43,984 nt of DNA. Origin: Candidatus Neomarinimicrobiota bacterium. Lineage in GTDB: Bacteria > Fidelibacterota > Marinisomatia > SCGC-AAA003-L08 > TS1B11. The notes under the pieces were generated by a model, which ran no database searches, was not told the DNA's origin, and was given only the letters and a program-made list of their open reading frames with translations. The position numbers and the translations under genes are program-made. Location: positions 1 through 43,984 of the forward strand of contig JADFSS010000012.1 of NCBI GenBank assembly GCA_022560655.1. Reading direction: 5' to 3'. Shown here piece after piece: positions 27,534 through 37,800 of this stretch (its first letter is position 1; each line of letters opens with the position of its first letter).

Positions 27534-27902
27534 GCGGGGTGAAACGGCCTAGCTGATATCCTTAAATGATGCCGCCGTGACTCGCCGGTCCAGGTAGAGC
27601 CGGCGGTTGAGCTGGATGCGTCGATCGGCGCCGCTCCTGTGTTCCTGGCTGATGGCTATGACATCGATGCGCCGGATCATTACCTGTCGCCGGAGCATAT
27701 CCCTGCGGCGTGCCGCGCCACTTCTTTTGTCCACTTCCGGATGCCCCTCTCGTACAGAAAAAACTGTCGGTGAACGGATATTAGCATGCGCCCACCCTAT
27801 GGACGGTGATCATGGTCACAGGCATTGCGCCGGAAAGATCAAACTCCTGCTGAGCTAAAAAGGGGGCCGTGCGCAGCTGGTCAAGACCCCCTAAATTCAG
27901 CC
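27534..27902. other. Intergenic stretch between prmC and the prenyltransferase gene
   Basis: This 369-base stretch has no strong gene apart from a weak minus-strand frame at 27549-27734. It contains AGGGGG (27859-27864 region) matched by CCCCCT about 20 bases later, a possible hairpin in the leader of the prenyltransferase gene, and a near-palindromic GTGATCATGGTCAC near 27806-27819 that could bind a regulator. No tRNA-like fold was seen. Confidence 0.4.
27549..27734 (-). CDS. Possible small arginine-rich protein
   Basis: A GTG-started frame of 61 residues on the minus strand is convergent with prmC. The product is very rich in Arg, and its second half, HRSGADRRIQLNRRLYLDRR, shows a heptad-like recurrence of R-R resembling the R-S-G-x-D-R-R motifs seen in small proteins of FCB-type genomes. 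AGAGGGG lies about 11 bases before the start. It has no signal peptide. The gene may not be real: the frame is short and nothing else supports it. Confidence 0.3.
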   Translation of the reverse strand: MDKRSGAARRRDMLRRQVMIRRIDVIAISQEHRSGADRRIQLNRRLYLDRRVTAASFKDIS

Positions 27903-28751
27903 GTGGATTTCGTCTGGGCGGCAGTCCAACTTCTCCGACCCCTTAACCTTATTTTAGGGGCCTTGGCTGTGATGATTGCTGCCACGCTGGTGCCGGCCTG
28001 GCCGGATACGGAAGCGCTTATTGGGGTGCTCGTCACTGTTCTGAGCTATAACGGTGCGGCCAACGCGCTGAACGACTACTTCGACTACCCCGCCGATAAG
28101 GTGAACCGTCCCGGCAGGCCTCTTCCCCGAGGTGGACTCCGGCGTGGTGCGGCGCTCTGGCTGGCGGTGATACTGTTTGCCATTGGCAGCCTGTTTGCCC
28201 TGCACCTGCGCCCACTGGCCACGGCCATCGCCGTGCTTATTGCCCTTCCGCTTATGGCGTTCTACTCACCGGTGCTGAAAGGATTAGCGCTGGTTGACAA
28301 TGCCATTATTGCCGCGCTTCTGGGGCTCACGTTCCTGTTCGCCGGCGCAGCGTTTGGGCAGCTGCCCGCCATGTGGCCCCCGGCGGGCTTGGCCTTTGGC
28401 TTCAATCTGTTGCGTGAGCTGGTGAAGGACATTGAAGATCTGGAGGGGGACGAAGGGGTCGGCGTAAGAACGTTTCCTGTGCGCTACGGCGCAGAAGCCG
28501 CGATAAAATTGGCCTTGATTCTGACTTTAATTTTGATGTTCGGCTGCCTGTTGCCTTACATTCTGGGTGTCTATAACAGCACCTATTTGGCCGCTGTTAT
28601 TATCGGGGTTGAGATACCCCTTCTGTATGCCTTCAACTACCTGGTCAAGCATCCCACTCCAGCGGGTGCGGGATGGGTGGCCAAGGTGCTGAAAGTGGAC
28701 ATATTTGCCGGCCTATTGGCCATTTATTTGTCAGGGATCGGCACGGGTTGA
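27903..28751 (+). CDS. UbiA-family prenyltransferase (archaeal DGGGP-synthase-like)
   Basis: The GTG at 27903 gives 282 residues starting VDFVWAAVQLLRPLNLILGA, the usual distance before the RPLN motif. A TTG at 27825 in the same frame is possible. Eight to nine membrane helices are predicted. The two Asp-rich Mg-diphosphate motifs are N57-D-Y-F-D61-Y-P-A-D65 and D176-I-E-D179-L-E-G-D183. The sequence around the first (NDYFDYPADKVNRPGRPLPR) resembles geranylgeranylglycerol-phosphate geranylgeranyltransferases and chlorophyll-synthase-like members more than MenA or UbiA, so the acceptor may be a polyprenyl-glycerol phosphate. It would act in the inner membrane. The exact substrate is inference. 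Confidence 0.8.
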   Translation: MDFVWAAVQLLRPLNLILGALAVMIAATLVPAWPDTEALIGVLVTVLSYNGAANALNDYFDYPADKVNRPGRPLPRGGLRRGAALWLAVILFAIGSLFALHLRPLATAIAVLIALPLMAFYSPVLKGLALVDNAIIAALLGLTFLFAGAAFGQLPAMWPPAGLAFGFNLLRELVKDIEDLEGDEGVGVRTFPVRYGAEAAIKLALILTLILMFGCLLPYILGVYNSTYLAAVIIGVEIPLLYAFNYLVKHPTPAGAGWVAKVLKVDIFAGLLAIYLSGIGTG

Positions 28752-28762
28752 CGCGGCCTCCG

Positions 28763-28859
28763 GGCTCGTGGAACCTTGCCGTCCATCCACTTGGGGAGCC
28801 AGCACGAATATTCGGCCCGCGCACGAGCCTCAGATTTCCAGCCACGCTGAGTGGACGGC
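28763..28859 (+). promoter_or_regulatory. Interleaved inverted repeats upstream of dnaE (possible pseudoknot)
   Basis: GGCTCGTG (28763-28770) pairs with CACGAGCC (28822-28829), and GCCGTCCA (28778-28785) pairs with TGGACGGC (28852-28859). The order is A-B-A'-B', so both 8-bp helices together would form a pseudoknot. It ends 39 bases before the dnaE ATG. It may be chance in GC-rich DNA. Confidence 0.3.
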
Positions 28860-28898
28860 CGATTGTGCCCGGCAGCTAACCCAGTTGCTCCGCCAGGC

Positions 28899-31800
28899 AT
28901 GACCAACTTCGTTCACCTCCATAACCATTCCGACTATTCGCTACTGGACGGCGCCCAGACCATCGATACATTTGTCAGCACCATCGGTGATCTCAACATG
29001 AGCCGGGTCGCCATTACGGAGCATGGCAACCTGTTCAGCATGGTGCCCTTTTACCAAGCGGCGGTGAAAGCCGGTATCCAACCTATCATCGGCTGCGAGG
29101 CGTACATCGCCAAGGGTGACCACCGCAAGCAGGAGTCCACCCGTGAATCTGGCTGGGGCTACAACCATCTGGTGCTCCTGGCCCAGAATCAGACTGGCCT
29201 GCGGAACCTGGTGAAGCTGGTGTCGATCGGCTATTTGGAGGGCTTTTACTATCGACCCCGGATGGATAAGAACCTGCTGCGCAAGTATGGGGAGGGGCTG
29301 ATCTGCCTGTCCGGCTGTCTGAAGGGAGAAGTCCAGGAAAAGGCCGTCAGCGGCGACCTCGACGGGGCTCGCGCGGCCGCTCTAGAATTTGCCGAGATTT
29401 TTCCTGACCGCTTTTACCTGGAAATACAGCACCACGGCATACCCGAGGAAGATGCTGCCCGGGAAGCCAACGTGAAGCTATCATCGGAACTGGGCCTGCC
29501 GCTGGTGGCCACCAACGACTGCCACTACGCCCAGAAATCCCACTGGGAGGCACACGACATCATGTTCTGCCTGGGGACCGGGAAGGCCCGTAATGATCCC
29601 AACCGCCAGCGCTATGCGACCCCAGAGTTCTATTTTAAGACCGGCGACAGCATGTACCAGATGTTCAAGGATAGCCCCCAAGCCCTGGAGAATACGGTGG
29701 CGATTGCAGAGCAATGTTCCGTGGAGCTGGACCTAGGTAAGCTGCACCTGCCACAGTTTCCCATACCCCAAGAGGCCGACACACAAGACCCAGACGACTA
29801 TCTTCGGCACCAGACCCAGACTGGCCTGGGGCAAAGAATTGCGGATGTTTCGGATGAGGTGCAGGCGCGGCTTGACCATGAGCTACAGGTCATCAAGGAT
29901 ACCGGCTACGCGGGCTACTTCCTCATCGTGGCGGACTTCATCCGCTATGCCCGCAGCCAGAATATCCCGGTGGGACCCGGCCGGGGCAGCGCGGCGGGCA
30001 GTCTGGTGGCCTATGCACTGGGTATTACCGGTGTTAATCCCATTGAGTACGATCTGCTCTTCGAGCGCTTTCTCAATGCCGAGCGCGTTTCCATGCCGGA
30101 CATTGACATCGACTTCTGCCAGGAACGCCGGGGAGAGGTCATCGATTACGTGAAGCAGCGTTACGGCGAGAACGCCGTCAGCCAGATTATCACTTTCGGT
30201 AAGCTGAAGGCGCGGTCTGTTGTTAGGGATGTTGCCCGGGTCCTGGGCATGAATTTCAGCGAGGCAGACCGGTTGGCGAAGATGATCCCCGACAGCCCCA
30301 GGATCACCATAGATCAGGCCATGGAGGAGAACGCAGAGCTGGCGCAGGCAGCCTCGGTGGATCAACTGCATCAGGACCTGTTCACGTTCAGCCGCGTGCT
30401 GGAGGGCATGAACCGCCATGCATCCACGCACGCGGCGGGAGTTGTCATTGCCCCGGGAGAGCTCACCGACTATGTAGCGCTTTACCGGAATCCAAAAACG
30501 GGCGAGGTGGCCACGCAGGCGGACATGAACGGCCTGGAAGACTTGGGCCTGCTGAAAATGGACTTCCTTGGCTTGCGCACCCTCACTGTCATTGACAAGA
30601 CGGCAAAAATGCTGGCCAAAAAGGGGCTCAAAATTGATCCTGAAAAGCTACCCCTGGATGATGAAGCGACCTTCGAGCTGTTTGCCAAAGGTCAGACCAC
30701 GGGCATCTTTCAGTTTGAATCTTCAGGCATGCGGGAGTTTCTCACTCGACTGCGGCCCACCAGTCTGGCCGACCTGATCGCCCTGAATGCCCTTTACCGG
30801 CCCGGGCCCATGGCCTTCATTGGTGAGTTTATCGACCGTAAGCACGGCCAACAAAAGATCGCCTATCTGCACCCCATGCTCGAGCCCATCCTGAAGGAAA
30901 CCTACGGCATCATCGTCTATCAGGAGCAGGTTATGCAGATCGCCCATGCCGTGGCCGGCTTCAGCCTCGCACAAGCCGACATCATGCGCCGGGCCATGGG
31001 GAAGAAAAAGAAGGCGGAGATGGCCCGCATGCGGGCCGATTTCCTGAAAGGTGCCACAGCAAATGGCTTTGCCGATGATAAAGCCCGCCAGGTGTTTGAT
31101 CTCATTGCCCGGTTTGCCAGCTACGGTTTTAACAAGAGTCACTCCACTGCTTATGCCCTGCTGGCCTATCAGACGGCCTATCTGAAAGCCCACCATCCGG
31201 CGGAATTCATGGCGGCGAATCTGTCATCGGAGATGGGCAACCCGGACCGCGTAGCCGTGTTGCTGGCGGAGGCACGCAGCATGAACCTGCAAGTGCTGCC
31301 ACCAGACGTGAACCACTCCGGGCGCAATTTCAGGGTAGATAGCGAAGGCCAGATCATCTTCGGGCTCAACGCCATCAAACACGTGGGCCAGAAGGCAGCG
31401 GACATCATTAAGACCGCGCGCAAAGCTGGCGACGGGTGGAAAACTTTACCCGCATTTGCGGCAGACGTGGACATCCAGTTGGTCAACCGCAAGGCTCTAG
31501 AGTGCCTGATCAAATCAGGAGCCTGCGACAGTCTGGAAGGTACCCGGAGCCAGAAATTTGAGTCCATGGACGACGTCATCAGGTTTGCCCAAAGCGCGCA
31601 GGCCGGCGCAAATTCGAATCAGGAAAGCCTGTTCAGCGCCAGCGCCGACCTGCCCCTGATTGCCGAGCCGCCTCTGCCCCCCGTTCCATCCTGGACCGAT
31701 GAGGAGCACTATGAGATGGAAAAAGAGCTCACCGGTTTTTACCTCAGCGGGCATCCCTTGGAGGCTTTCGAAGAGGATCTGGCCGAATTTTCCACGCACG

Positions 31801-32411
31801 AGCTGACCGTTCAGTCACCGGCGTCCGGACAGGACCAGCTCCGCCTGGGAGGACTGGTGGCTAACCTGAAATTGCACCAGACCAAGAAGGGCACGCCCAT
31901 GGCCTTCTTTACACTGGAAGGATTGGTGGGCCATGCTGAAATTGTCGTCTTTTCCGATCTGTATACCCGCATTCGGGATCTGCTGACCATAGACGCCAAG
32001 GTGTTTGTTATCGGGCGGCAATCCACCCGGGGATCGTTTCCGGGTAACGGCCAGGGCAATGGCGCAACGGGCTCCAACGGCTCCCAGCCTGCAGATGGGC
32101 TGAAGGTGGTGGCTGAGGATATCCTGCCGCTGGAGGAGCTGCGGCAGCGCCTCGCCAAACGAATCAATGTGCGGCTCAGGCTGAGCAGACTGGATTCTGA
32201 GGTCATCCAGAAAATCCGTTCCCTTTCTGACCAGTATCGCGGAACGTGTGAACTTTGGTTGCACGTCGCGGATGACACCCTACCGGATGATGGGGCAGCA
32301 GGTCCTTTGCGCCGAATTCGCTCCACCGCTGTTCACGTAGCGCCTGCACAAAGTTTTCTCAACGATTTGAGGGCCCTCATCGGCGACGAAAATGTCTGGG
32401 TATCCACGTGA
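28899..32411 (+). CDS. dnaE: DNA polymerase III alpha subunit
   Basis: This is the replicative polymerase. The ATG at 28899 gives 1170 residues beginning MTNFVHLHNHSDYSLLDGAQ, the normal PHP-domain start; an in-frame start at 28851 adds 16 atypical residues. The PHP domain (about 1-280) keeps His-rich motifs (HLHNHSDYS, AITEHGNLF, NDCHYAQ). The catalytic aspartates are D401 and D403 in MPDIDIDFCQERR and D555 in LLKMDFLGLRTL. GPGRGSAAGSLVAYALGI is the palm motif. A helix-hairpin-helix region and a C-terminal OB fold (LRLGGLVANLKLHQTKKGTP) follow. No intein interrupts it. It starts a coupled run: dtd begins on its last base. Confidence 0.97.
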   Translation: MTNFVHLHNHSDYSLLDGAQTIDTFVSTIGDLNMSRVAITEHGNLFSMVPFYQAAVKAGIQPIIGCEAYIAKGDHRKQESTRESGWGYNHLVLLAQNQTGLRNLVKLVSIGYLEGFYYRPRMDKNLLRKYGEGLICLSGCLKGEVQEKAVSGDLDGARAAALEFAEIFPDRFYLEIQHHGIPEEDAAREANVKLSSELGLPLVATNDCHYAQKSHWEAHDIMFCLGTGKARNDPNRQRYATPEFYFKTGDSMYQMFKDSPQALENTVAIAEQCSVELDLGKLHLPQFPIPQEADTQDPDDYLRHQTQTGLGQRIADVSDEVQARLDHELQVIKDTGYAGYFLIVADFIRYARSQNIPVGPGRGSAAGSLVAYALGITGVNPIEYDLLFERFLNAERVSMPDIDIDFCQERRGEVIDYVKQRYGENAVSQIITFGKLKARSVVRDVARVLGMNFSEADRLAKMIPDSPRITIDQAMEENAELAQAASVDQLHQDLFTFSRVLEGMNRHASTHAAGVVIAPGELTDYVALYRNPKTGEVATQADMNGLEDLGLLKMDFLGLRTLTVIDKTAKMLAKKGLKIDPEKLPLDDEATFELFAKGQTTGIFQFESSGMREFLTRLRPTSLADLIALNALYRPGPMAFIGEFIDRKHGQQKIAYLHPMLEPILKETYGIIVYQEQVMQIAHAVAGFSLAQADIMRRAMGKKKKAEMARMRADFLKGATANGFADDKARQVFDLIARFASYGFNKSHSTAYALLAYQTAYLKAHHPAEFMAANLSSEMGNPDRVAVLLAEARSMNLQVLPPDVNHSGRNFRVDSEGQIIFGLNAIKHVGQKAADIIKTARKAGDGWKTLPAFAADVDIQLVNRKALECLIKSGACDSLEGTRSQKFESMDDVIRFAQSAQAGANSNQESLFSASADLPLIAEPPLPPVPSWTDEEHYEMEKELTGFYLSGHPLEAFEEDLAEFSTHELTVQSPASGQDQLRLGGLVANLKLHQTKKGTPMAFFTLEGLVGHAEIVVFSDLYTRIRDLLTIDAKVFVIGRQSTRGSFPGNGQGNGATGSNGSQPADGLKVVAEDILPLEELRQRLAKRINVRLRLSRLDSEVIQKIRSLSDQYRGTCELWLHVADDTLPDDGAAGPLRRIRSTAVHVAPAQSFLNDLRALIGDENVWVST

Positions 32412-32857
32412 TGATCGCCGTGCTCCAGAGGGTATCCAGAGCCCGGGTGTTCGTGCATGGGGAAGTCACCGGCGCGATTGATTTGGGACTGGTGATCCTG
32501 CTTGGCGTGCACCGCGATGATTCGGAGGAAGACAGCAGCTATCTGGTGGAAAAGACCGCCATGCTTCGTATCTTCGCAGACGATGCCGATAAAATGAACC
32601 TGTCGCTACTGGATGTGGGCGGTGGCGCCCTGGTAGTGAGTCAGTTTACGCTCCTGGGCAACTGGCGCAAGGGCCGCCGGCCAAGTTTTACCCGTGCCGC
32701 CCCACCCGATACTGGAGAGCGGCTGTACCGGCATTACATCGACAGCCTGGCCGCGCGTGGCGTGCCAGTGAGCAGCGGCAGATTCGGTGCACGGATGGAG
32801 GTCGAGCTGGTGAATGATGGTCCCGTTACATTTGTGCTGGACAGCAAGGAGCGCTGA
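32411..32857 (+). CDS. dtd: D-aminoacyl-tRNA deacylase
   Basis: Dtd removes D-amino acids (and glycine from tRNA-Ala) mis-attached to tRNA. The ATG at 32411 shares its A with the dnaE stop (TGATG) and gives 148 residues starting MIAVLQRVSRARVFVHGEV. Conserved features are LGVHRDDSEEDSSYLVEK, ALVVSQFTLLG, KGRRPSFTRAAPP, and the cross-subunit Gly-cisPro motif in NDGPVTFVLDSKE. The length is normal. The next gene follows with no gap. Confidence 0.95.
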   Translation: MIAVLQRVSRARVFVHGEVTGAIDLGLVILLGVHRDDSEEDSSYLVEKTAMLRIFADDADKMNLSLLDVGGGALVVSQFTLLGNWRKGRRPSFTRAAPPDTGERLYRHYIDSLAARGVPVSSGRFGARMEVELVNDGPVTFVLDSKER

Positions 32858-33295
32858 GTGGCCCGGAAAATTCGTGTATTGATGGCCAAACCGGGGCTGG
32901 ACGGTCACGACCGTGGCATCAAGGTTCTTGCGCGGGCCTTTCGGGATGCTGGCATGGAGGTCATTTATCTGGGCCTGCGCCAGAAACCGGACATGATCGT
33001 AAGGGCAGCGGTGCAGGAGGACGTGGATGTGGTCGCCCTGTCCATCCTCTCCGGAGCCCATATGACCATCTTCCCCAAGGTGCTGGAACTCATGCAAGCG
33101 GCAAGTCTGGATAATGTACTGCTCACCGGTGGCGGCATTATTCCAGCCAACGATAGGGAAGCCCTCCAAAAGCAGGGGGTGGGCCGCCTGTTCGGTCCCG
33201 GCAGCTCCATGGCAACGATCACCGAGTATATCATCGGCTGGGTGAGGGAGCACCGTATGGAAGCAACGGCCACAGGGAAAAGAACCGACGCCTGA
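32858..33295 (+). CDS. Methylmalonyl-CoA mutase cobalamin-binding subunit/domain
   Basis: The GTG at 32858 directly follows the dtd stop. The 145-residue protein is a free-standing B12-binding domain with D15-x-H17-x-x-G20 ([18 protein letters not shown]), the Ser-containing [16 protein letters not shown] loop, and [16 protein letters not shown]. In methylmalonyl-CoA mutases that are split in two, this polypeptide carries adenosylcobalamin while a separate larger subunit holds the substrate; that subunit is not in this window. It works with the acyl-CoA carboxyltransferase encoded next, linking propionyl-CoA to succinyl-CoA. The stop and next start share one base. Confidence 0.92.
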   Translation: MARKIRVLMAKPGLDGHDRGIKVLARAFRDAGMEVIYLGLRQKPDMIVRAAVQEDVDVVALSILSGAHMTIFPKVLELMQAASLDNVLLTGGGIIPANDREALQKQGVGRLFGPGSSMATITEYIIGWVREHRMEATATGKRTDA

Positions 33296-34854
33296 TGGCC
33301 TCAACTGGTCATGCAAGCAACGAAGCGATCCTCGCGGCAGCCCGGGCCGAGGCACTGCTGGGCGGCGGTAAGGAGCGACTGCAGACACAGCACGACAAGG
33401 GCAAACTCACTGCCCGGGAGCGGCTGGACCTCTTTCTGGACGAGGGTTCGTTCACCGAGCTGGACATGTTTGTCCGTCACCATTCACATGAATTGGGGCT
33501 GGAGAATAATCGGCCACTGGGTGACGGTGTCGTCACCGGCTATGGCACTGTGGACGGACGGAAGGTATTCGTATTTGCCCACGACTTCACCGTGTTTGGC
33601 GGTTCGCTCTCTGAGTCATTTGCCGGGAAGATTTGCAAGATCATGGACCTGGCCATGAAAGTGGGCGTGCCGGTGATTGCATTCAACGACAGTGGCGGAG
33701 CGCGCATTCAGGAAGGGGTGGTGAGCCTGGGAGGATACGCCGACATTTTCCTGCGCAACACGCTGGCCAGCGGCGTCATCCCCCAGATCAGCCTGGTACT
33801 GGGCCCCTGTGCCGGCGGTGCCGTCTATTCACCAGCCATAACCGACTTCATCATCATGGTCAAGGGCACCAGCCATATGTTTGTCACCGGACCCAATGTG
33901 GTCAAGACGGTGACCCACGAGGAGGTCTCGTTCGAGGAGCTGGGCGGGGCCGAGACTCACGCCACCAAGAGCGGCGTCGCTCACTTCGCCTGCGAGAATG
34001 AGGTGGAGGCCATCGGCTACGCGCGGCAGCTGCTCAGCTACCTGCCGCAGAACAACCTGGAGAGCGCGCCGCGGGTCAACACCAATGATCCTGGCAGCCG
34101 TGAGGAGGTCGCCCTGGACAGCCTGGTGCCGGAAAACCCCAACAAACCTTACGATATGCACCTGGTCATCGAAGCGGTGGTGGACCAGGCGGAATTTCTC
34201 GAGGTTCACCGCCAGTTCGCCGCCAACCTTATTGTGGGGTTCGCGCGCATTGAGGGCAGAGCGGTGGGTATCGTAGCCAACCAGCCCGCACATCTGGCTG
34301 GAGTTCTGGACATTGACGCCGCCACCAAGGGGGCGCGCTTCGTGCGCTTCTGTGATGCTTTCAACATTCCATTGGTCACATTCGTGGACGTCCCAGGTTT
34401 CCTGCCGGGAACCGATCAGGAATGGCGGGGCATTATCCGGCAGGGAGCCAAGCTGCTGTTTGCCTACTGCGAAGCGACGGTTCCCAAACTGACCATCATC
34501 ACGCGGAAGGCGTACGGCGGCGCTTACGACGTGATGAGCTCGAAGCACATTCGCGGTGATATCAATTTGGCCTGGCCAGGCGCCGAGCTGGCAGTGATGG
34601 GACCCCGGGGTGCCGTGGAGGTGCTGTGGAAGCGGGACATTGAGGCCGCCGACGATCCTGAGGCCCTCACCAACAAACTGATTCAGGAGTACCGGGAGAT
34701 GTTCGCCAATCCATACGTGGCCGCCGAACGGGGGTTTCTCGACGACATCATCCTCCCCCGGCAAACGCGGCCCCGCCTGGCCGCCGCGCTGAGCATGCTG
34801 GCAACCAAAGTGGATACCAATCCACGCAAGAAGCACGGCAATATTCCACTGTGA
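33295..34854 (+). CDS. Propionyl/methylmalonyl-CoA carboxyltransferase subunit
   Basis: This 519-residue carboxyltransferase has the crotonase-fold halves of PccB/MmdA proteins: [85 protein letters not shown], then [38 protein letters not shown] and [16 protein letters not shown]. It either moves CO2 from biotin onto propionyl-CoA or runs the reverse decarboxylation coupled to a sodium pump; the sequence alone does not decide, and no biotin carrier is encoded here. The ATG overlaps the B12-subunit stop by one base. The giant repeat gene starts four bases before its end. Confidence 0.94.
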   Translation: MASTGHASNEAILAAARAEALLGGGKERLQTQHDKGKLTARERLDLFLDEGSFTELDMFVRHHSHELGLENNRPLGDGVVTGYGTVDGRKVFVFAHDFTVFGGSLSESFAGKICKIMDLAMKVGVPVIAFNDSGGARIQEGVVSLGGYADIFLRNTLASGVIPQISLVLGPCAGGAVYSPAITDFIIMVKGTSHMFVTGPNVVKTVTHEEVSFEELGGAETHATKSGVAHFACENEVEAIGYARQLLSYLPQNNLESAPRVNTNDPGSREEVALDSLVPENPNKPYDMHLVIEAVVDQAEFLEVHRQFAANLIVGFARIEGRAVGIVANQPAHLAGVLDIDAATKGARFVRFCDAFNIPLVTFVDVPGFLPGTDQEWRGIIRQGAKLLFAYCEATVPKLTIITRKAYGGAYDVMSSKHIRGDINLAWPGAELAVMGPRGAVEVLWKRDIEAADDPEALTNKLIQEYREMFANPYVAAERGFLDDIILPRQTRPRLAAALSMLATKVDTNPRKKHGNIPL

Positions 34855-37800
34855 GCGAAGCAGGCCTACACCAGCCGGAAACGTTGAGCCGGCAGGAGCG
34901 GAAGCGGCGGCTGGAACACCACTTCGCATCGAATTTCGATTCGCTGGCCTACCCTCTGCTGGCCGAGTTCTACTTCGCCGAGGGTGACTCGAAGCGGGCG
35001 CGCAAGGTTTGCGCCATCGGCCTTAAGCAGCACCCCAATCATGCGCTCGGTTTGTACATGTTGGCGAAGTTGACCATTCGTGAAGGCCAGCTGGAGAAGA
35101 CTGAGGAACTGCTGCAGCTGGCATTGGCTAGCGACAGCCACCATGTGGAAGCGGCCGAATTGCTGGTGGCGGTGCAGGAGCGCCTGAAACGCCAGGGATC
35201 CATTCTTGAGCAGGCCTATCGCCAATTATTGGTAGCAAATCCGCTGAGCCGGGGCGCCCGGCAAAGACTTGAACGCATTGAGGCGGACCGGAACATGGTG
35301 CTGGAAGTAACGGCCCACCTGCAGGTCGAAGAGACCGGTGAAGAGCCCCCACTTGGCGCCGCCAGAAACAGCACGGCAGCCATAGCGCCACCGCGGAAGC
35401 AAACGGCCACGCCGAAGAAACAGGGTGACGTTGCCCCCGGTGCTCCTCCCGTGCGGAGTTCGACCCCAGCAAAGGTTGCGGCACCTACGGAACAGGCTCA
35501 TCAGGCAGCTGGGGATGAGTTGACCTGGGAAGCCAACATCAAACGCCTGGGCGCGACTGTATCTCTGACAGGCGCGCAACAGGCCGAGTTGGAGGGGCCC
35601 ACCCCTGACAGCGAGCCTGAGTCCCCCGCTGAGCCGGCAGCCGCACCCGAGGTTATTCCCGCTATGCTCAAGCCCCCAGCGCCGCCCATCGATGTAGGTC
35701 CCACTGGTACTGGACAGGCCAAACAGTCAGTTGCCCCTGCTACCGGACCGATGACAGCAGAACGGACCCATGGGGAGTCGCCGTACACCGGGGATGAGGT
35801 CGCGGACAAGTCCACGGACGTGAAGCCATCAATGGTCAGCGGTAAAGGGGCGGGGCGGGAAGATCGAATGGCCCCTGCCAGCGTCGCGCGAGAGCCGATC
35901 AGCATGGAATCGGGCTCCCTGGAAATGGGTATTGGCGCCGACGAAAACACTGCACAGCCGGGCGGGGTGCGCACTAATCAAGAGGAGAGTCAAGCGGCTA
36001 CGGAGGTGCTTGAGTCTTTAGCGATAGCGACACTGGAAACGGAGCCAGAGGAACTGTTGGCGGTGCTGGATGACAGGGCGCCGGACGAGCTCAGCTCCAC
36101 GACCGAAACTTTCGAGCCGGGGGCGGATGCAGAGCCTACAACCGAAAGCATGGATCCCGACCAGATCGAGGACACCATGACTGCCCTGGAAGAGGCGGAA
36201 CGGAATGGCTCCAGAAGTATCTGGCCTGGTGAACATGACCTGCCGGAGTCAGATGAACTCCCCGGCGGAGACCCGACCCGCCGCGGACCCGAGGACAGTT
36301 TGCAGGCCGCCCCGCCCGTATTGCCGGCAGACCAGCTGGGGCCGGTCCCCGCGATGGAAGGAGAAGACGAGCCAGCCTCGGCAGCTTTGGCGCTGGATGA
36401 CAATCTCGATCCGGGCGGCGGCGAGTCGCCTGCGTCGAGTAAGTCCGTTGAAGAAATTGACACCGACGGGACCGTCGCACTGCCAATGCGGGGCACCCCC
36501 TTTCAGCCTGGCGATACCGAGTTACCCTCCTCCGCCAGCCTGGCCCCCGCTGAATCGACCGATGTTGACGTTACCCTTGCAGACCAGCATACCCGAGCCC
36601 ACCCGGCCGAGGCTGGCGAAGCGCATGAGGATGCCGATAGCGATCAAGAGTTGCGGGACGAAGTCAATTCGGAGACTTTTGAGCAGGCCAGCCCTGATAA
36701 TGACGTAGAGGGCGAAACACCCGCGCTGGAAGAACAGACCGAGGACGGCGGGCTGGACGAAATCAGGGGCACACCTGAGCAGGAGTCCCCTTTCCAGCCC
36801 GGCGATGCAGCAGCTGCTTCACCTACCTACCAGTCGACCATCGCCGGCTCAGATCACGAGGACGAAGACATCGATCTGATGCCGGAGGGCGCGCGCTCCC
36901 CCATGGCGGGCGGACCAACCACTGAGGATGAAGCGGAGCTCGAGCAGGCGCTCACCGCCGATTCGGAGGCCACCGATCTCGACGGCGATACCCCCGGTGA
37001 TGACGACACGACTGAGGTCGGCGATCGTGAAAACGCTAATGGAGACGAGGCCAACGAAACCCCTTTCCAGCCCGGTGAGGCCGCAGCTGCATCACCTGCT
37101 TTCCAGTCGACCATCACCAGCTCAGATCACGAGGACGAAGACATCGATCTGATGCCGGAGGGCGCGCGCTCCCCCGTGGCAGGCGGAGCCACCACTGGGG
37201 ATGAAGCGGAGCTCGAGCAGGCGGCCGCCGCCGATTCGGAGACCACCGCTATCGACGGCGATACTCCCGGTGAGGACGACACGACTGAGGTCGGCGATCG
37301 TGAACACGCTGACGGAGACGAGGCCAACGAAACCCCTTTCCAGCCCGGCGATACCGAGTCGCCCTCCTCCGCCAGCCTGGCCCCCGCTGAATCGACCGAT
37401 GTTGACGTTACCGGTGCAGACCAGCATACCCGAGCCCACCCCGCCGAGGCTGGCGAAGCGGATGAGGATGCCGATAGCGATCAAGAGTTGCGGGACGAAG
37501 TCAATTCGGAGACTCTGGAGCAGGCCAGCCCTGATGGTGATGTTGAGGGAGAAACACCTGCGCTGGAAGAACAGACCGAGGACGGCGGGCTGGATGAAAT
37601 CAGGGCCACACCTGAGCAGGAGTCCCCTTTCCAGCCTGGCGATGAAACAGCTGCCTCATCCGCTTTCCAGTCGACCATCACCAGCTCAGATCACGAGGAC
37701 GAAGACATCGATCTGATGCCGGAGGGCGCGCGCTCCCCCGTGGCAGGCGGAGCAACCACTGAGGATGAAGCGGAGCTCGAGCAGGCGCTCACCGCCGATT

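Noticed and set aside
29373-29387. A NotI-XbaI string identical to a common cloning-vector polylinker
   Set aside because: It is in frame within the dnaE PHP domain and encodes normal helix residues (RAAALEF); the flanks show no vector sequence, so it is coincidence.
28899-32411. Intein in dnaE
   Set aside because: dnaE is a frequent intein host, but the polymerase sequence is continuous through the active-site motifs with no splicing-domain insertion.
33829-34929. 366-codon open frame antisense to the carboxyltransferase gene
   Set aside because: It is a shadow of a well-conserved gene and its product has no recognisable family features.
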